Shown here: positions 8,954 to 17,721 of the stretch, one piece after another
Layout of the letters: the number at the start of each line of letters is the position of its first letter
Position numbering within the stretch: the first letter of the stretch is position 1
Source: Comamonadaceae bacterium
GTDB taxonomy: Bacteria > Pseudomonadota > Gammaproteobacteria > Burkholderiales > Burkholderiaceae_C
Length of the DNA stretch: 35,782 nt
Assembly (NCBI GenBank): GCA_947448375.1
Contig: CANFMY010000007.1
Location: 1 to 35,782 of the forward strand
Direction: 5' to 3'
Position numbers and translations under genes: made by a program
The notes under the pieces: generated by a model
What the model was told of the DNA's origin: nothing
Database searches by the model: none
What the model saw: the letters and a program-made list of their open reading frames with translations, nothing else

Positions 8954-9840
8954 AGGTAATGGTCGATCAGCAAGGCGGCAAACAGCAGACTCAGGTGAAT
9001 GAGCGAGAAGCGAAAGGTCTTGCGCGCCAGGGCGTCCGAATACTCGCGCCACAAAGCCCAGGCGTAGACGCAAAACATCACGCTCAGAATCACCGCGCTC
9101 ACCAGATAAAACCAGCCGCTCATGCGATAGATGAAGGGCATCAGGCAGGCAGCCAGCAACACCCAGGTGTAGAGCAGAATTTGCAGGCGAGTGAATTCGT
9201 TGCCATGCGTCACCGGCAGCATGGGCAGGCCGGACTTGCGGTAGTCCTCCACGCGGTACAGCGCCAACGCCCAGAAGTGCGGCGGCGTCCACAGAAAAAT
9301 GATGAGAAAGAGAATGAGTGCTTCCGGGCCCACATCGCCAGTCATGGCCGCCCAACCCAACACCGGCGGCATCGCTCCGGATGCACCCCCGATCACGATG
9401 TTCTGGGGGGTGAGGGGCTTGAGAATGACGGTGTAGATCACCGCGTAACCGACAAAGGTGGCAAAGGTCAGCCACATGGTGAGCGGGTTGACCCACGCGT
9501 ACAGAATGACCGAGCCCGCCAGGCACAGCACAAAGGAGAACAGCAGGGTGTCACGGTCACTCAACTCGCCCTTGGCGGTAGGACGCCAGGCGGTGCGTTT
9601 CATGCGCGCGTCGATCTGCTTTTCCACAATGCAGTTGAACGCCGCCGCCGCGCCGGCCACCAGCCAGATGCCCAGACACGCCAGCGCCGCCAGGCCCACA
9701 TCGGCCCAGCCGGGCACACCGGGCACGGCCAGCACCATGCCAATCAGGGCACAGAACACGATCAGCTGGATCACCCTGGGTTTGGTCAGGGCGTTGAACT
9801 GCCGCCATCGGGACGGGAGGGAAAGCGCGGATGTCGTCAT
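8950..9840 (-). CDS. ctaB: Protoheme IX farnesyltransferase (heme O synthase)
   Basis: 296-residue polytopic membrane prenyltransferase of the UbiA superfamily (also called CyoE). It adds a farnesyl group to heme b to make heme O. Visible are the Asp-rich motif [15 protein letters not shown], the [21 protein letters not shown] block after the fourth helix, and the [14 protein letters not shown] loop. ATG 9840 overlaps the ctaA stop as ATGA, indicating coupled translation; the product is the substrate of ctaA next door. The [23 protein letters not shown] start matches the family length, and the in-frame extension to 10032 is a shadow of ctaA. Confidence 0.95.
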   Translation of the reverse strand: MTTSALSLPSRWRQFNALTKPRVIQLIVFCALIGMVLAVPGVPGWADVGLAALACLGIWLVAGAAAAFNCIVEKQIDARMKRTAWRPTAKGELSDRDTLLFSFVLCLAGSVILYAWVNPLTMWLTFATFVGYAVIYTVILKPLTPQNIVIGGASGAMPPVLGWAAMTGDVGPEALILFLIIFLWTPPHFWALALYRVEDYRKSGLPMLPVTHGNEFTRLQILLYTWVLLAACLMPFIYRMSGWFYLVSAVILSVMFCVYAWALWREYSDALARKTFRFSLIHLSLLFAALLIDHYL

Positions 9841-11030
9841 GCGAAGGGCCGGGTGAGAGACGGTGAGATTGTGACAGCCGTGGTGGCTCGAGAGGTGAAC
9901 AAGGTCCAGCTCAGACACAGCAGCAAAGCCGCCGAGCCGCCCGTGTGCGCAACGGCCGACAACAATGGCCAGTCCAAGAGCACGTTGGACAAGCCGGTGA
10001 GGAATTGCCACAGCAAGAGCAGGTTGAGCCACCGCCCCGCGGTCTTGAAGCCTTGTCGTTTCCAGCGCCAGGCCAGTGTGCCCAGGAGGATCAGGACCCC
10101 ATACGCCATCAGCCGATGGGCGTAGTGAATGGCGGTGAGCGCTTCAAAATCAATCGGGCGGCCATCGGTGGTCATGCCCAGATGACGCCACAGGCTGAAG
10201 CCCTGCGCGAAATCCATCACGGGCCACCAGCTGCCCTGGCATTGCGGGAACGTGTTGCACGCCAGCACCGCATAGTTGGTGCTGACCCAGCCCCCGAGCA
10301 AAATTTGCAGCAGCACCACCAGCACGGCAACCACGCTGAACCCTCGCAATGCAGCGGTCATGGGCAAGCGCTGCGTATCGCCGCTGGCCAGTCGCTGCTG
10401 TGCCACCTGGCTCGCCAGCAACACCAGCAACACCAACCCACCCAGCAGATGCAGGGTGACAATGGCCGGCAACAATTTGAGCGTGACGGTCCAGGCACCA
10501 AAGGCCCCTTGCAGGCACACCCAGAACAGGGTGGCCCAGGGCCACCCCAGGTGGAGGGGCTCGCGGGAAGCCATTGCGGATGGATGCGAGGAATCCGACC
10601 GCCTGCGACGGGCACTCCACGCCAGCCACGTCACGAACAGGGCCTGCGTGAGGATAAGCACGCCCACGGCTGCAGCCAGGTAGCGGTGGATCATCTCGAT
10701 CCAGGCCTTCTCGTGCGTCACGGGACCGGTGGGCATCTGCGTCTGCGCCTGGCTGATCAAGGCCTGTGCGCCCACGGGGCTTGCGTGCCCATAGCAGCCC
10801 GGCCAGTCCGGACAGCCCAGGCCCGAATCGGTCAGTCGGGTGAAGGCCCCAAACAGCACCAGATCAAAGGTCAGGAACAAGGTCAGGAGGGTCAGTTGCC
10901 GCAGACGTCGGTGGGTCGATGTCTGGCGATGGCGCAGCCAGACCCAGCACAGGGGCCCCAGCGCCAGCAGAAGGCCGGTGAGCATGATGTGCAGGACAGG
11001 GCTCCAGTCGACCAGGCGGGTGGCATCCAT
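9837..11030 (-). CDS. ctaA: COX15/CtaA family heme A synthase
   Basis: 397-residue inner-membrane protein with about eight hydrophobic helices. It oxidises the C8 methyl of heme O to the formyl group of heme A for cytochrome c oxidase. Family marks are the [22 protein letters not shown] region after the first helices, [12 protein letters not shown] with a heme-ligand His, the central [13 protein letters not shown] block and [12 protein letters not shown] with a second His. It overlaps ctaB by four bases at its 3' end and follows a small Sco-like membrane protein by only three bases, so it lies inside the surf1-to-sco operon. Confidence 0.95.
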   Translation of the reverse strand: MDATRLVDWSPVLHIMLTGLLLALGPLCWVWLRHRQTSTHRRLRQLTLLTLFLTFDLVLFGAFTRLTDSGLGCPDWPGCYGHASPVGAQALISQAQTQMPTGPVTHEKAWIEMIHRYLAAAVGVLILTQALFVTWLAWSARRRRSDSSHPSAMASREPLHLGWPWATLFWVCLQGAFGAWTVTLKLLPAIVTLHLLGGLVLLVLLASQVAQQRLASGDTQRLPMTAALRGFSVVAVLVVLLQILLGGWVSTNYAVLACNTFPQCQGSWWPVMDFAQGFSLWRHLGMTTDGRPIDFEALTAIHYAHRLMAYGVLILLGTLAWRWKRQGFKTAGRWLNLLLLWQFLTGLSNVLLDWPLLSAVAHTGGSAALLLCLSWTLFTSRATTAVTISPSLTRPFA

Positions 11031-11033
11031 GGC

Positions 11034-11729
11034 TCAGCGTCCCGCCTTGTCCCAACCCGAGGCCGCGCGCAGCAGTCGCTCCAGGTCCTTTTTGACCAGC
11101 ACCGCCTGCTTGGCATCGATGTCAGGGCCGAAGCGCATCATCCACTCGCCTTGCGGGTCCACCAAAAACCAGTGGTCGCTCAGGCTCTGACCTGACTGGG
11201 GAGATAACCATTGCGAGAGCACCTCGCGCGGCACGCGCAACACCACAGCCTCGGTCAGTCCGGGCTGGAGGGTGGCGGGCACCGGGGCATCATCGTCAAT
11301 CAACCAGACCCAATCGGTGCGGTCACGTTCCTTGCCCAGTCCGGTGAGGATTTGCCGCTGCAAATACAGGTGCTGCTGACAACGTTCATCGCAAGCGCCA
11401 GACGACACGCTGATGAGCAGCCATTGGCCCTGGAGTGACGTGAGCTGCCGGGCTTCCCCCTGCAAGGTGCGCGTGGGCACATCGGGCAAGGACCGGGTGG
11501 GCTGGATCAGCTCGCCATGGTTGCGGCGCGCCTCGGGACGGATCACGTAATAGGTGAAGTAGGACGCGATGACCGGTGCAGCACACACCAGCAACACCAA
11601 CAGCATGCGCCAGCGACCCTGCGACGTGCGTTGCTCACTGGCCTGCCCCACGGCCTGTGGATCAGGCAGGTCATAGACCGTCAGCCCCAGGGGATGGTCG
11701 GCGGAAGAATCAGGAAGGTCTTGAGGCAT
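11034..11729 (-). CDS. Membrane-anchored Sco-like protein of the oxidase assembly operon
   Basis: 231 residues, usually left as a hypothetical or transmembrane protein in related genomes. A cytoplasmic N-terminus of about 40 residues precedes one membrane helix (about 42-62). The periplasmic part has a thioredoxin-like pattern: QGQWLLISVSSGACDERC with Cys113 and Cys117 in CXXXC spacing, then SDHWFLVDPQG with His186. This arrangement resembles the copper triad of the Sco protein 2 kb downstream. It sits between surf1 (20-base overlap) and ctaA (3-base gap), so a role in oxidase assembly is very likely. The copper-binding role is inferred, not shown. Confidence 0.8.
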   Translation of the reverse strand: MPQDLPDSSADHPLGLTVYDLPDPQAVGQASEQRTSQGRWRMLLVLLVCAAPVIASYFTYYVIRPEARRNHGELIQPTRSLPDVPTRTLQGEARQLTSLQGQWLLISVSSGACDERCQQHLYLQRQILTGLGKERDRTDWVWLIDDDAPVPATLQPGLTEAVVLRVPREVLSQWLSPQSGQSLSDHWFLVDPQGEWMMRFGPDIDAKQAVLVKKDLERLLRAASGWDKAGR

Positions 11730-12513
11730 GTCGGGCAGGCTGTAGGAATTGGAACCACAAGGTCAGCACAAAGAGGAGCGCACACAGGGCAAACCACTGA
11801 AAGGCATAGCCCAGATTTTTATCAGCCGTTGAGCCCACAGCGGGCCAATCGCGGCGCAGGCCTTCATCATCGTCATCGGTCTGGATCACGTAGGCCAGGA
11901 CGGGAATGCCGCTGTCCTGCCTGAATTGTTCCAGGGTGAGATTTTGCCGAATCCTGGATGACCCCGATGCCGACCCCAGGGTTGTCGCGCTCTCCGTTGA
12001 CTCCTCCCCCAGTGACAGCAAGCGACCGGGTCCGGTGGCCAGCACCCCGTCCACCTCGACCACTTCCAGCGTGGTTTGCACAGTCGGCAACACGCTGCGG
12101 TCTTGCGAAATACGCGGGGCCCAACCCCGTTGCACCAGTACCGCCGTGTCGGCATCGAGTTGCAAGGGGGTGAGCACCCAGTAACCGGCTTGCCCACGGT
12201 GGCTGCGGTTCTCCAGCCAGACGGTGTATTGCGGCCGCCAAAAGCCCTGCAGGCTCACGCGGCGGTGCATCAGTGCATCGGCCAGCGGGTAGTGCAGGTC
12301 TTGCAAGTCGTCGTGGCCCAACTCGGGTTGGTCAGCCCGGGCATCCAGCACGGCTTGCTGCGCCAGCTTTTCGTCGGCACGCGACAACTGCCAGCGCCCC
12401 AGGGACGCCGTGACGCCCATCGCCACCAGCGCGCTGAAGGTCACCACCCACCAACGCAGGCTGCGCCCCGCACGCGGGGTCGACGATGGTGGGGCATTGT
12501 GGGGGGCACTCAC
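11710..12513 (-). CDS. SURF1 family cytochrome oxidase assembly protein
   Basis: 267-residue protein with the SURF1 plan: one helix near the N-terminus (SLRWWVVTFSALVAMGVTASLGRWQLSRA, helix about 20-38), a periplasmic domain, and a second helix near the C-terminus (YAFQWFALCALLFVLTLWFQF). Conserved elements include LGRWQLSRA, the VSLQGFWRP and GYWVLTPLQL segments and VLVQRGWAPR. SURF1 proteins help insert heme A into subunit I. GTG 12513 is chosen because AGGA lies 7 bases upstream and the protein then has normal length; the in-frame stretch to 12819 overlaps the divergent DUF2909 gene. The start is only 15 bases from that gene's ATG. Confidence 0.88.
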   Translation of the reverse strand: MSAPHNAPPSSTPRAGRSLRWWVVTFSALVAMGVTASLGRWQLSRADEKLAQQAVLDARADQPELGHDDLQDLHYPLADALMHRRVSLQGFWRPQYTVWLENRSHRGQAGYWVLTPLQLDADTAVLVQRGWAPRISQDRSVLPTVQTTLEVVEVDGVLATGPGRLLSLGEESTESATTLGSASGSSRIRQNLTLEQFRQDSGIPVLAYVIQTDDDDEGLRRDWPAVGSTADKNLGYAFQWFALCALLFVLTLWFQFLQPARHASRPS

Positions 12514-12528
12514 GCGATAATCCTGTCC

Positions 12529-12750
12529 ATGAAATGGCTTGTTGCACTGGCCTTCGTGGCCATCCTGGGTAGTCTGGCGTCGGCGCTCATCTTCATGATG
12601 CGCGATGGACGCAACGGCGCTGCCAAAACCAACCGCATGGCCCGCGCACTGGGCTTTCGGGTGGGGTTCTCCATTCTGCTCTTCTTGTGCATTCTGCTGG
12701 CCTGGAAATTGGGCTACATCCAGCCCACCGGGATTCCTGTCGGTCAATAG
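12529..12750 (+). CDS. DUF2909 twin-transmembrane small protein
   Basis: 73-residue protein with two predicted helices: about 2-23 (LVALAFVAILGSLASALIF) and about 44-65 (GFRVGFSILLFLCILLAWKLGY), joined by a basic loop RDGRNGAAKTNRMARA. It matches the DUF2909 family of small proteins found beside cytochrome oxidase genes in betaproteobacteria; function unknown. It is the only plus-strand gene in the oxidase locus and splits it into two minus-strand units. No Shine-Dalgarno is visible before the ATG, and the 15-base gap to surf1 means its promoter must lie inside surf1. Longer upstream in-frame extension is a shadow of surf1. Confidence 0.85.
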   Translation: MKWLVALAFVAILGSLASALIFMMRDGRNGAAKTNRMARALGFRVGFSILLFLCILLAWKLGYIQPTGIPVGQ

Positions 12751-12838
12751 CAGGGCCCTGCTCGAGACACGACCGGACAAGGCGCTGACGCGGTCCGGGC
12801 TCTCGCTCACGGCTCTCACGCCATGACCGCCTAAACGA

Positions 12839-12862
12839 CACAGGCCGCATGAGCGGCCTGTG
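12839..12862 (-). terminator. Strong hairpin after coxC
   Basis: A perfect 10-bp GC-rich stem CACAGGCCGC/GCGGCCTGTG with a four-base loop lies 24 bases beyond the coxC stop. On the minus strand it is followed by TGTCGTTTAGG, a weak T-rich tail. It sits between the convergent DUF2909 gene and coxC and probably ends the coxBA-ctaG-coxC transcript; it may act in both directions. Confidence 0.6.
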
Positions 12863-12885
12863 AGCAGTGGGGTCAGCCGCCCCGC

Positions 12886-13767
12886 TTACATCCAGTACAC
12901 CAGGATGTACAGACCCAGCCACACCACGTCCACAAAGTGCCAGTACCAGGCGGCGCCTTCGAAACCGAAGTGCTTGTCAGCCGTGAAGTGGCCTTTTTGC
13001 AAACGCAGGGTGATGACCAGCAGCATCAGCATGCCCAGGAACACGTGGAATCCGTGGAAGCCCGTCAGCATGAAGAAGGTGGAACCATACACGCCCGAGG
13101 TGAGCTTGAGGTTCATGTCCGAGTAGGCGTGCGCATATTCGTAACCCTGCACAAACAGGAACACAATGCCCAGCAGCACAGTCAGCCACATGAACTGGAT
13201 GGTCTTGGCGCGGTGACCTTCACGCAGGGCGTGGTGGGCCACGGTGAGGGTGACACCCGAGGACAACAGCAACGCCGTGTTGATGGTGGGCAGCCAGAAC
13301 GGCGTCATGGTCTGGAACGGCTCAACGATGCCGCCCGGCGACGCGGTGGCGCCGGCGGCCAGGGTAGGCCACACGGCCTTGAAGTCGGGCCACAGCAGCG
13401 CGTTGTTCAGGTTGCCCAACTCCGGCACCGAGTGGGCGCGGGTCCACCACAGGGCGGAAAAGAAGGCACCGAAGAACATCACTTCAGAGAAGATGAACCA
13501 GCTCATGCTCCAGCGGTAGGAGAGATCAATCTTGTGACCGTACTGGCCGCCTTCGCTTTCGGCGATGGCGTCACCAAACCACTGGTACAGCACGAACAGC
13601 CAGAAGGCCAGACCACCAAACAGGGAGTACTTCCCCCAGTCGGCTCCGTTGACCCACTGGCCAGCGCCCAGGATCACGAAGAACAGGCCCAGGGCCGCCA
13701 GGGCCGGGTGCCGCGATTCGTGCGGGACATAGTAGTACGGCGTGCCGCCGTGCGAGGTGCTGCTCAT
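12886..13767 (-). CDS. coxC: Cytochrome c oxidase subunit III
   Basis: 293-residue integral membrane protein with about seven helices, the third core subunit of the aa3-type oxidase (also ctaE). Family marks are the N-terminal PYYYVPHESRHPAL, the EVMFFGAFFSALWW helix, the VTLTVAHHALREGHR region, MLTGFHGFHVFLG and the C-terminal WYWHFVDVVWLGLYILVYW. ATG 13767 has AAGGAG 5 bases upstream; the in-frame ATG at 13794 is rejected. It is the last gene of the coxB-coxA-ctaG-DUF2970-coxC unit, 10 bases after the DUF2970 gene. Confidence 0.96.
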   Translation of the reverse strand: MSSTSHGGTPYYYVPHESRHPALAALGLFFVILGAGQWVNGADWGKYSLFGGLAFWLFVLYQWFGDAIAESEGGQYGHKIDLSYRWSMSWFIFSEVMFFGAFFSALWWTRAHSVPELGNLNNALLWPDFKAVWPTLAAGATASPGGIVEPFQTMTPFWLPTINTALLLSSGVTLTVAHHALREGHRAKTIQFMWLTVLLGIVFLFVQGYEYAHAYSDMNLKLTSGVYGSTFFMLTGFHGFHVFLGMLMLLVITLRLQKGHFTADKHFGFEGAAWYWHFVDVVWLGLYILVYWM

Positions 13768-13777
13768 TTCCACTCCT

Positions 13778-13990
13778 TCATGATTTCGCGACAACCAGGT
13801 TGACGATGAGCATCAACCCGATGACAAACAACAGACCCGCCACCAAACCCACACCCAGAATATGCAGGGGCGTGATCTTTGCGATGTCTTCCTGGAACTC
13901 GCTGCTTTTGCGAATACCCAGAAAAGACCAGCCCACGGCAACAACGGTGCGCCACAGCGACCCCTTGCGGACGGGTTGTGGTTCGGTCAT
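13778..13990 (-). CDS. DUF2970 small membrane protein
   Basis: 70-residue protein with one or two hydrophobic segments: VVAVGWSFLGIR (about 17-28) and a longer helix ILGVGLVAGLLFVIGLMLIVNLV (about 44-66). The pattern GSLWRTVVAVGWSFLGIRKSSEFQEDI is typical of DUF2970, a family of unknown function located between ctaG and coxC in Burkholderiales. Its ATG overlaps the ctaG stop by four bases (ATGA), and coxC follows after 10 bases, so it is translated as part of the oxidase operon. A structural or assembly role in the oxidase is inferred from position only. Confidence 0.9.
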   Translation of the reverse strand: MTEPQPVRKGSLWRTVVAVGWSFLGIRKSSEFQEDIAKITPLHILGVGLVAGLLFVIGLMLIVNLVVAKS

Positions 13991-14592
13991 ACGCCCACCT
14001 GTGAACGAGCGGGCGCACTTTGCGCGGTCGGGGCAGCAGGGGTTTTGCTGCCCACTTCAAAAAACGTGTACGACAAGGTGATGGTGGTGACGTCCTTGGA
14101 CAACTTGGGGTCCACCACGAACACCACCGGCCACTGCTTCTTCTCGCCGGGGGCGAGGGTGTACTGGTTGAAGCAGAAGCACTCGATCTTGTTGAAATGC
14201 GCGCCCGCCTGACGCGGGGCGTAACTGGGAATGGCCTGAGCCGACATGACGCGGTCCTGCACATTCTCGAACTCGTACATCACTGTGACCATTTCACCCG
14301 GGTGGACGTCCACCGAGCGCTGCGCCGGACGGAACTGCCAGGGCCCGCGGGCATTGGCGTCAAACTCGACGGTGATGGTGCGGGTGGTGTCCACCTGGGT
14401 GTTGGCCGGTGCCGCCAGGCGGGCATTGCCCGTGCCGGTGACCGAACGCTCGCCCAGGGCCAGGATGTTGATGCCGGTGAACTCGCAAATGGCCCGGTAC
14501 AGGGGCACCAGCGCGTAACCGAAAGCGAACATGCCTGCGGCCACGACCACGAGCTTGCGCAGCATCAGCAGATTGTTGCGGTTCAGCGCCAT
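13987..14592 (-). CDS. ctaG: Cytochrome c oxidase assembly protein CtaG/Cox11
   Basis: 201-residue copper chaperone that delivers copper to the CuB centre in subunit I. A single N-terminal membrane helix (about 9-31, KLVVVAAGMFAFGYALVPLY) anchors an immunoglobulin-like periplasmic domain. Copper ligands are visible in ECFCF (Cys138, Cys140) and Cys36 in ICEFTGIN. The proline- and alanine-rich C-terminal tail (TPAAPTAQSAPARSQVGV) looks disordered. It sits between the 36-residue assembly protein and the DUF2970 gene, overlapping the latter by four bases. Confidence 0.95.
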   Translation of the reverse strand: MALNRNNLLMLRKLVVVAAGMFAFGYALVPLYRAICEFTGINILALGERSVTGTGNARLAAPANTQVDTTRTITVEFDANARGPWQFRPAQRSVDVHPGEMVTVMYEFENVQDRVMSAQAIPSYAPRQAGAHFNKIECFCFNQYTLAPGEKKQWPVVFVVDPKLSKDVTTITLSYTFFEVGSKTPAAPTAQSAPARSQVGV

Positions 14593-14602
14593 GGCAGCGG
14601 GC

Positions 14603-14713
14603 TCAGCGGTTCAACAGCACGATCTTGGCCAGGAACCCGACGAAGAACACGAGCGCCACCGAGGCCAGGATCAGGCCCAGCCGCAGGTTGCTCTTTTTCT
14701 GTTCGGGTGTCAT
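14603..14713 (-). CDS. Cytochrome oxidase small assembly protein (36 residues)
   Basis: A very small gene between coxA and ctaG, below the usual length cut-off for gene calling. The protein begins MTPEQKKSNLRLGL, continues as one hydrophobic helix (about 12-29) and ends AKIVLLNR. This fits the single-helix small assembly proteins annotated at the same place in other Burkholderiales oxidase loci. The gap to the coxA stop is 16 bases and to ctaG 10 bases, so it is inside the operon and would otherwise leave an unusual 137-base hole. Ribosome binding site is weak, suggesting coupling to coxA. Confidence 0.85.
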   Translation of the reverse strand: MTPEQKKSNLRLGLILASVALVFFVGFLAKIVLLNR

Positions 14714-14729
14714 GCCAGTCAGACAGTGA

Positions 14730-16358
14730 TCAGGCGACGATGCGGGTGGCGTCGGCGTTCAGCTTGGGCGGGTTCTCGAAGGTGTGGAACGGCGCCGGCG
14801 AGGGCACTTCCCACTCGAGGCCTTCTGCTGCCTCCCAGGGACGCTGAGGTGCCTTCTCGCCCTTGCCCTGCATGGCAGGCAGCACGACGAACAGGAAGAA
14901 GTACACCTGTGCAAAACCGAAGGTGAACGCACCGATGGACGCGATCTGGTTGAAGTCGGTGAACTGCATCGGGTAGTCGGCGTAGCGACGGGGCATGCCG
15001 GCCAGACCCAGGAAGTGCATCGGGAAGAAGGTGACGTTGAAAGAGATCAGCGTCCACCAGAAGTGCACTTTACCGCGGGTTTCGTTGACCATCACACCGG
15101 TCCACTTGGGCGCCCAGTAGTAGAAGCCGGCGAACATGGCAAACAGCGAACCCGCCACCAGCACGTAGTGGAAGTGGGCGACGATGTAGTAGGTGTCCTG
15201 GATCTGCGTGTCGATCGGGGCCATGGAGCAAATGAGGCCGGTGAAGCCACCCATGGTGAACACAAAGATGAAGCCCACGGCAAACAGCATCGGGGTTTCA
15301 AAGGTCATGGAGCCGCGCCACATGGTGGCGATCCAGTTGAACACCTTCACGCCGGTGGGCACGGAGATGAGCATGGTGGCGTACATGAAGAACAACTGAC
15401 CCGTCACCGGCATGCCAGTGGAGTACATGTGGTGGGCCCACACGATGAAGGACAGGATGGCGATGGAGGCCGTGGCGTAGACCATGGAGGCGTAGCCGAA
15501 CAGCTTCTTGCGGGCGAACGCCGGGACGATGTGGCTCACGATGCCGAAGGCCGGCAGAATCATGATGTACACCTCGGGGTGGCCGAAGAACCAGAAGATG
15601 TGCTGGTACATGACCGGGTCGCCACCGCCAGCGGGGTTGAAGAAGGTGGTGCCGAAGTGACGATCGGTGAGCGTCATGGTGATGGCGCCAGCCAGCACGG
15701 GCATGACGGCGATCAGCAGGTAAGCGGTGATCAGCCAGGTCCACACGAACATGGGCATCTTCATCAGCGTCATGCCGGGGGCGCGCATGTTGAGGATGGT
15801 CACAATGATGTTGATCGAACCCATGATGGACGAAGCACCCAGGATGTGCATGGCAAAAATGCCGGCGTCCATGGAGGGGCCCATCTGCAGGGTGAGGGGC
15901 GCATACAGCGTCCAGCCGGCCGCAGGAGCACCTCCGGGCATGAAGAACGAACCGGCCAGCATGGCAGCTGCCGGGATCATCAGCCAGAAGCTGAAGTTGT
16001 TCATGCGGGCGAAGGCCATGTCGGAAGCACCGATTTGCAGCGGGATCATCCAGTTGGCGAAGCCCACGAAGGCCGGCATGATCGCACCAAACACCATGAT
16101 CAGGCCGTGCATGGTGGTGAGCTGGTTGAACAGCTCGGGGTTGACGATTTGCAGGCCCGGCTGGAACAGCTCGGCGCGAATCATCAGGGCCAGCACACCG
16201 CCCACCATCAGCATGGCAAAGGCAAACAGCAGGTACAAGGTACCGATGTCTTTGTGGTTGGTGGCAAACACCCAGCGACGCCACCCGTGGGGTGCACCGT
16301 GGTGATCATCGTGTCCGTGGTCAGCGACGTGACCGTGGGGATCGAGAACTGCGCTCAT
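14730..16358 (-). CDS. coxA: Cytochrome c oxidase subunit I
   Basis: 542-residue heme-copper oxidase catalytic subunit (ctaD) with twelve expected helices. It reduces oxygen to water and pumps protons. Visible signatures are the low-spin heme region MHGLIMVFGAIMP, FFGHPEVYI with the CuB His and cross-linked Tyr, WAHHMYSTG with the other CuB His pair, and DTYYIVAHFHYVL with heme ligands. The N-terminus is His-rich (HGHVADHGHDDHHGAPHG, about 8-25). ATG 16358 has AAGGAA upstream. It follows coxB by 25 bases and precedes the small assembly gene. Confidence 0.97.
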   Translation of the reverse strand: MSAVLDPHGHVADHGHDDHHGAPHGWRRWVFATNHKDIGTLYLLFAFAMLMVGGVLALMIRAELFQPGLQIVNPELFNQLTTMHGLIMVFGAIMPAFVGFANWMIPLQIGASDMAFARMNNFSFWLMIPAAAMLAGSFFMPGGAPAAGWTLYAPLTLQMGPSMDAGIFAMHILGASSIMGSINIIVTILNMRAPGMTLMKMPMFVWTWLITAYLLIAVMPVLAGAITMTLTDRHFGTTFFNPAGGGDPVMYQHIFWFFGHPEVYIMILPAFGIVSHIVPAFARKKLFGYASMVYATASIAILSFIVWAHHMYSTGMPVTGQLFFMYATMLISVPTGVKVFNWIATMWRGSMTFETPMLFAVGFIFVFTMGGFTGLICSMAPIDTQIQDTYYIVAHFHYVLVAGSLFAMFAGFYYWAPKWTGVMVNETRGKVHFWWTLISFNVTFFPMHFLGLAGMPRRYADYPMQFTDFNQIASIGAFTFGFAQVYFFLFVVLPAMQGKGEKAPQRPWEAAEGLEWEVPSPAPFHTFENPPKLNADATRIVA

Positions 16359-16383
16359 GGTGGATTCCTTCGAATGGGTTCAG

Positions 16384-17553
16384 TTACTTGCGGGCGGCCT
16401 TGACGTCAGCCGGCTGAACCAGCTGCCCCGTCTTGTTGGACCAGTTGTTCTTGGTGAAGCTGATGACGGCGGCCAGATCGGTGTCGCTGAGCTGTTTCCA
16501 GGCCGGCATCGCACCGTTGGCCTGGCCGTTGAGCAGCACGTTGATCTGCTTGCTCTTGTCGGCGTCGAGCACCACGGCTGCACCATCCAGGGGCTTGATC
16601 GGACCAGCGCCCTTGCCATTGGGCTGGTGGCAGGCGGCACAGTTGGCGGCATACACTTTCTCGCCGCGCTTGGCGATCTCGTCCAGGGTCCAGACCTTGG
16701 AGGGATCATCCTGCTTGGCGGCCAGTTTCTTCTGTTCGCCAGCCACCCAGGCGGAGTAGTCTTCGGCGCTCAGCACCTTGACGTGAATGGGCATGTAGGC
16801 GTGCTCTTTGCCGCACAGTTCCTGACACTGACCGTAGAAGTCGCCCGTGCGCTCAGCACGGAACCAGGTGTCACGCACAAATCCGGGCAGGGCATCCTGC
16901 TTGATGCCCAGTTGGGGCACGGCAAAGGCGTGGATCACGTCGTTGGCCGTGGTGATGATGCGGACCTTCTTGTTGACCGGCACCACCAGCGGGTTGTCCA
17001 CCTTCAACAGGTAGTTGTCGATGGAGACACCCTTGGCGCCGCTGTTGGAGATTTCACGCTGCTCGTTGTCCAGCGTGGAGATGAAGCCCAGGCCTTCGCC
17101 TTCGCCCTTGATGTAGTCGTAACCCCACTTCCACTGGTATCCCGTGGCCTTGATGGTGAGGTCGGCATTGGAGGTGTCCTTCTGGGCCACCACCGTCTTG
17201 GTGGCGGGCAGCGCCATCAGGATCACGATGATGAAGGGCACCACGGTCCAGGCGATTTCGACCTTGACCGACTCGTGGAAGGTGGCGGGCTTGTAGCCCA
17301 GCGACTTGCGGTGCTTGAGGATGGAATAGAACATCACCCCGAAAACGGCCAAGAAAATCACCGTGCAGATGATCAGCATGAACCAGTGCAGCCAGGCCTG
17401 CTCTTCGGCGATCTTGGTGGCGCCTGCCGGCAAATTGAGCTGTCGCACGCCCGGTCCACCGGGCAAATCGTTCACGGCCCAAGCGGCCGTAGACAGCCAG
17501 GTTCCGAGCATGAGCAGGCTTGACGCCAACGTTCTGTTCAACTTGTTCATCAT
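16384..17553 (-). CDS. coxB: Cytochrome c oxidase subunit II with fused cytochrome c domain
   Basis: 389 residues: signal peptide (about 1-26), two membrane helices (about 55-78 and 98-118), a cupredoxin domain with the CuA ligands His208, Cys243, Cys247, His251 and Met254 (CQELCGKEHAYM), and a C-terminal cytochrome c domain with CAACH (305-309) and probable axial Met349 (GAMP). This is the caa3-type layout, in which electrons pass from the fused cytochrome to CuA. Two adjacent ATGs (17553, 17550) are possible starts. The in-frame stretch to 17694 runs across the promoter region and is rejected. Confidence 0.96.
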   Translation of the reverse strand: MMNKLNRTLASSLLMLGTWLSTAAWAVNDLPGGPGVRQLNLPAGATKIAEEQAWLHWFMLIICTVIFLAVFGVMFYSILKHRKSLGYKPATFHESVKVEIAWTVVPFIIVILMALPATKTVVAQKDTSNADLTIKATGYQWKWGYDYIKGEGEGLGFISTLDNEQREISNSGAKGVSIDNYLLKVDNPLVVPVNKKVRIITTANDVIHAFAVPQLGIKQDALPGFVRDTWFRAERTGDFYGQCQELCGKEHAYMPIHVKVLSAEDYSAWVAGEQKKLAAKQDDPSKVWTLDEIAKRGEKVYAANCAACHQPNGKGAGPIKPLDGAAVVLDADKSKQINVLLNGQANGAMPAWKQLSDTDLAAVISFTKNNWSNKTGQLVQPADVKAARK

Positions 17554-17721
17554 CTTCTCTTGAGTGACCTCGTGGGGTGATCCCGACCCGACCCGTTGGC
17601 CAGGCAGAACACGCGATAACCAGCCCAGGGCATCCCCGAGCGAAACAGCGCCGCGCATTGTAGCAAGCCTTCTGGTTAACCCTGCTGACGGCAAGCTTGC
17701 GTCCCCCCTGGCACACCCGGG
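17554..17721 (-). promoter_or_regulatory. Promoter region of the coxBA operon
   Basis: In this 168-base gap the minus strand reads TGCTACAAT (17665-17657), an extended -10 element, with no convincing -35. The predicted start near 17650 gives a leader of about 97 bases. Just upstream are two palindromes, GGTTAACC (17674-17681) and GCAAGCTTGC (17691-17700), which could be regulator sites or the end of the preceding methyltransferase transcript. Confidence 0.5.

Noticed and set aside
14784-16403. A 539-codon plus-strand open frame opposite coxA
   Set aside because: His/Gly/Asp-rich composition is the antisense of coxA codons; the coxA frame has all family motifs and a ribosome binding site.
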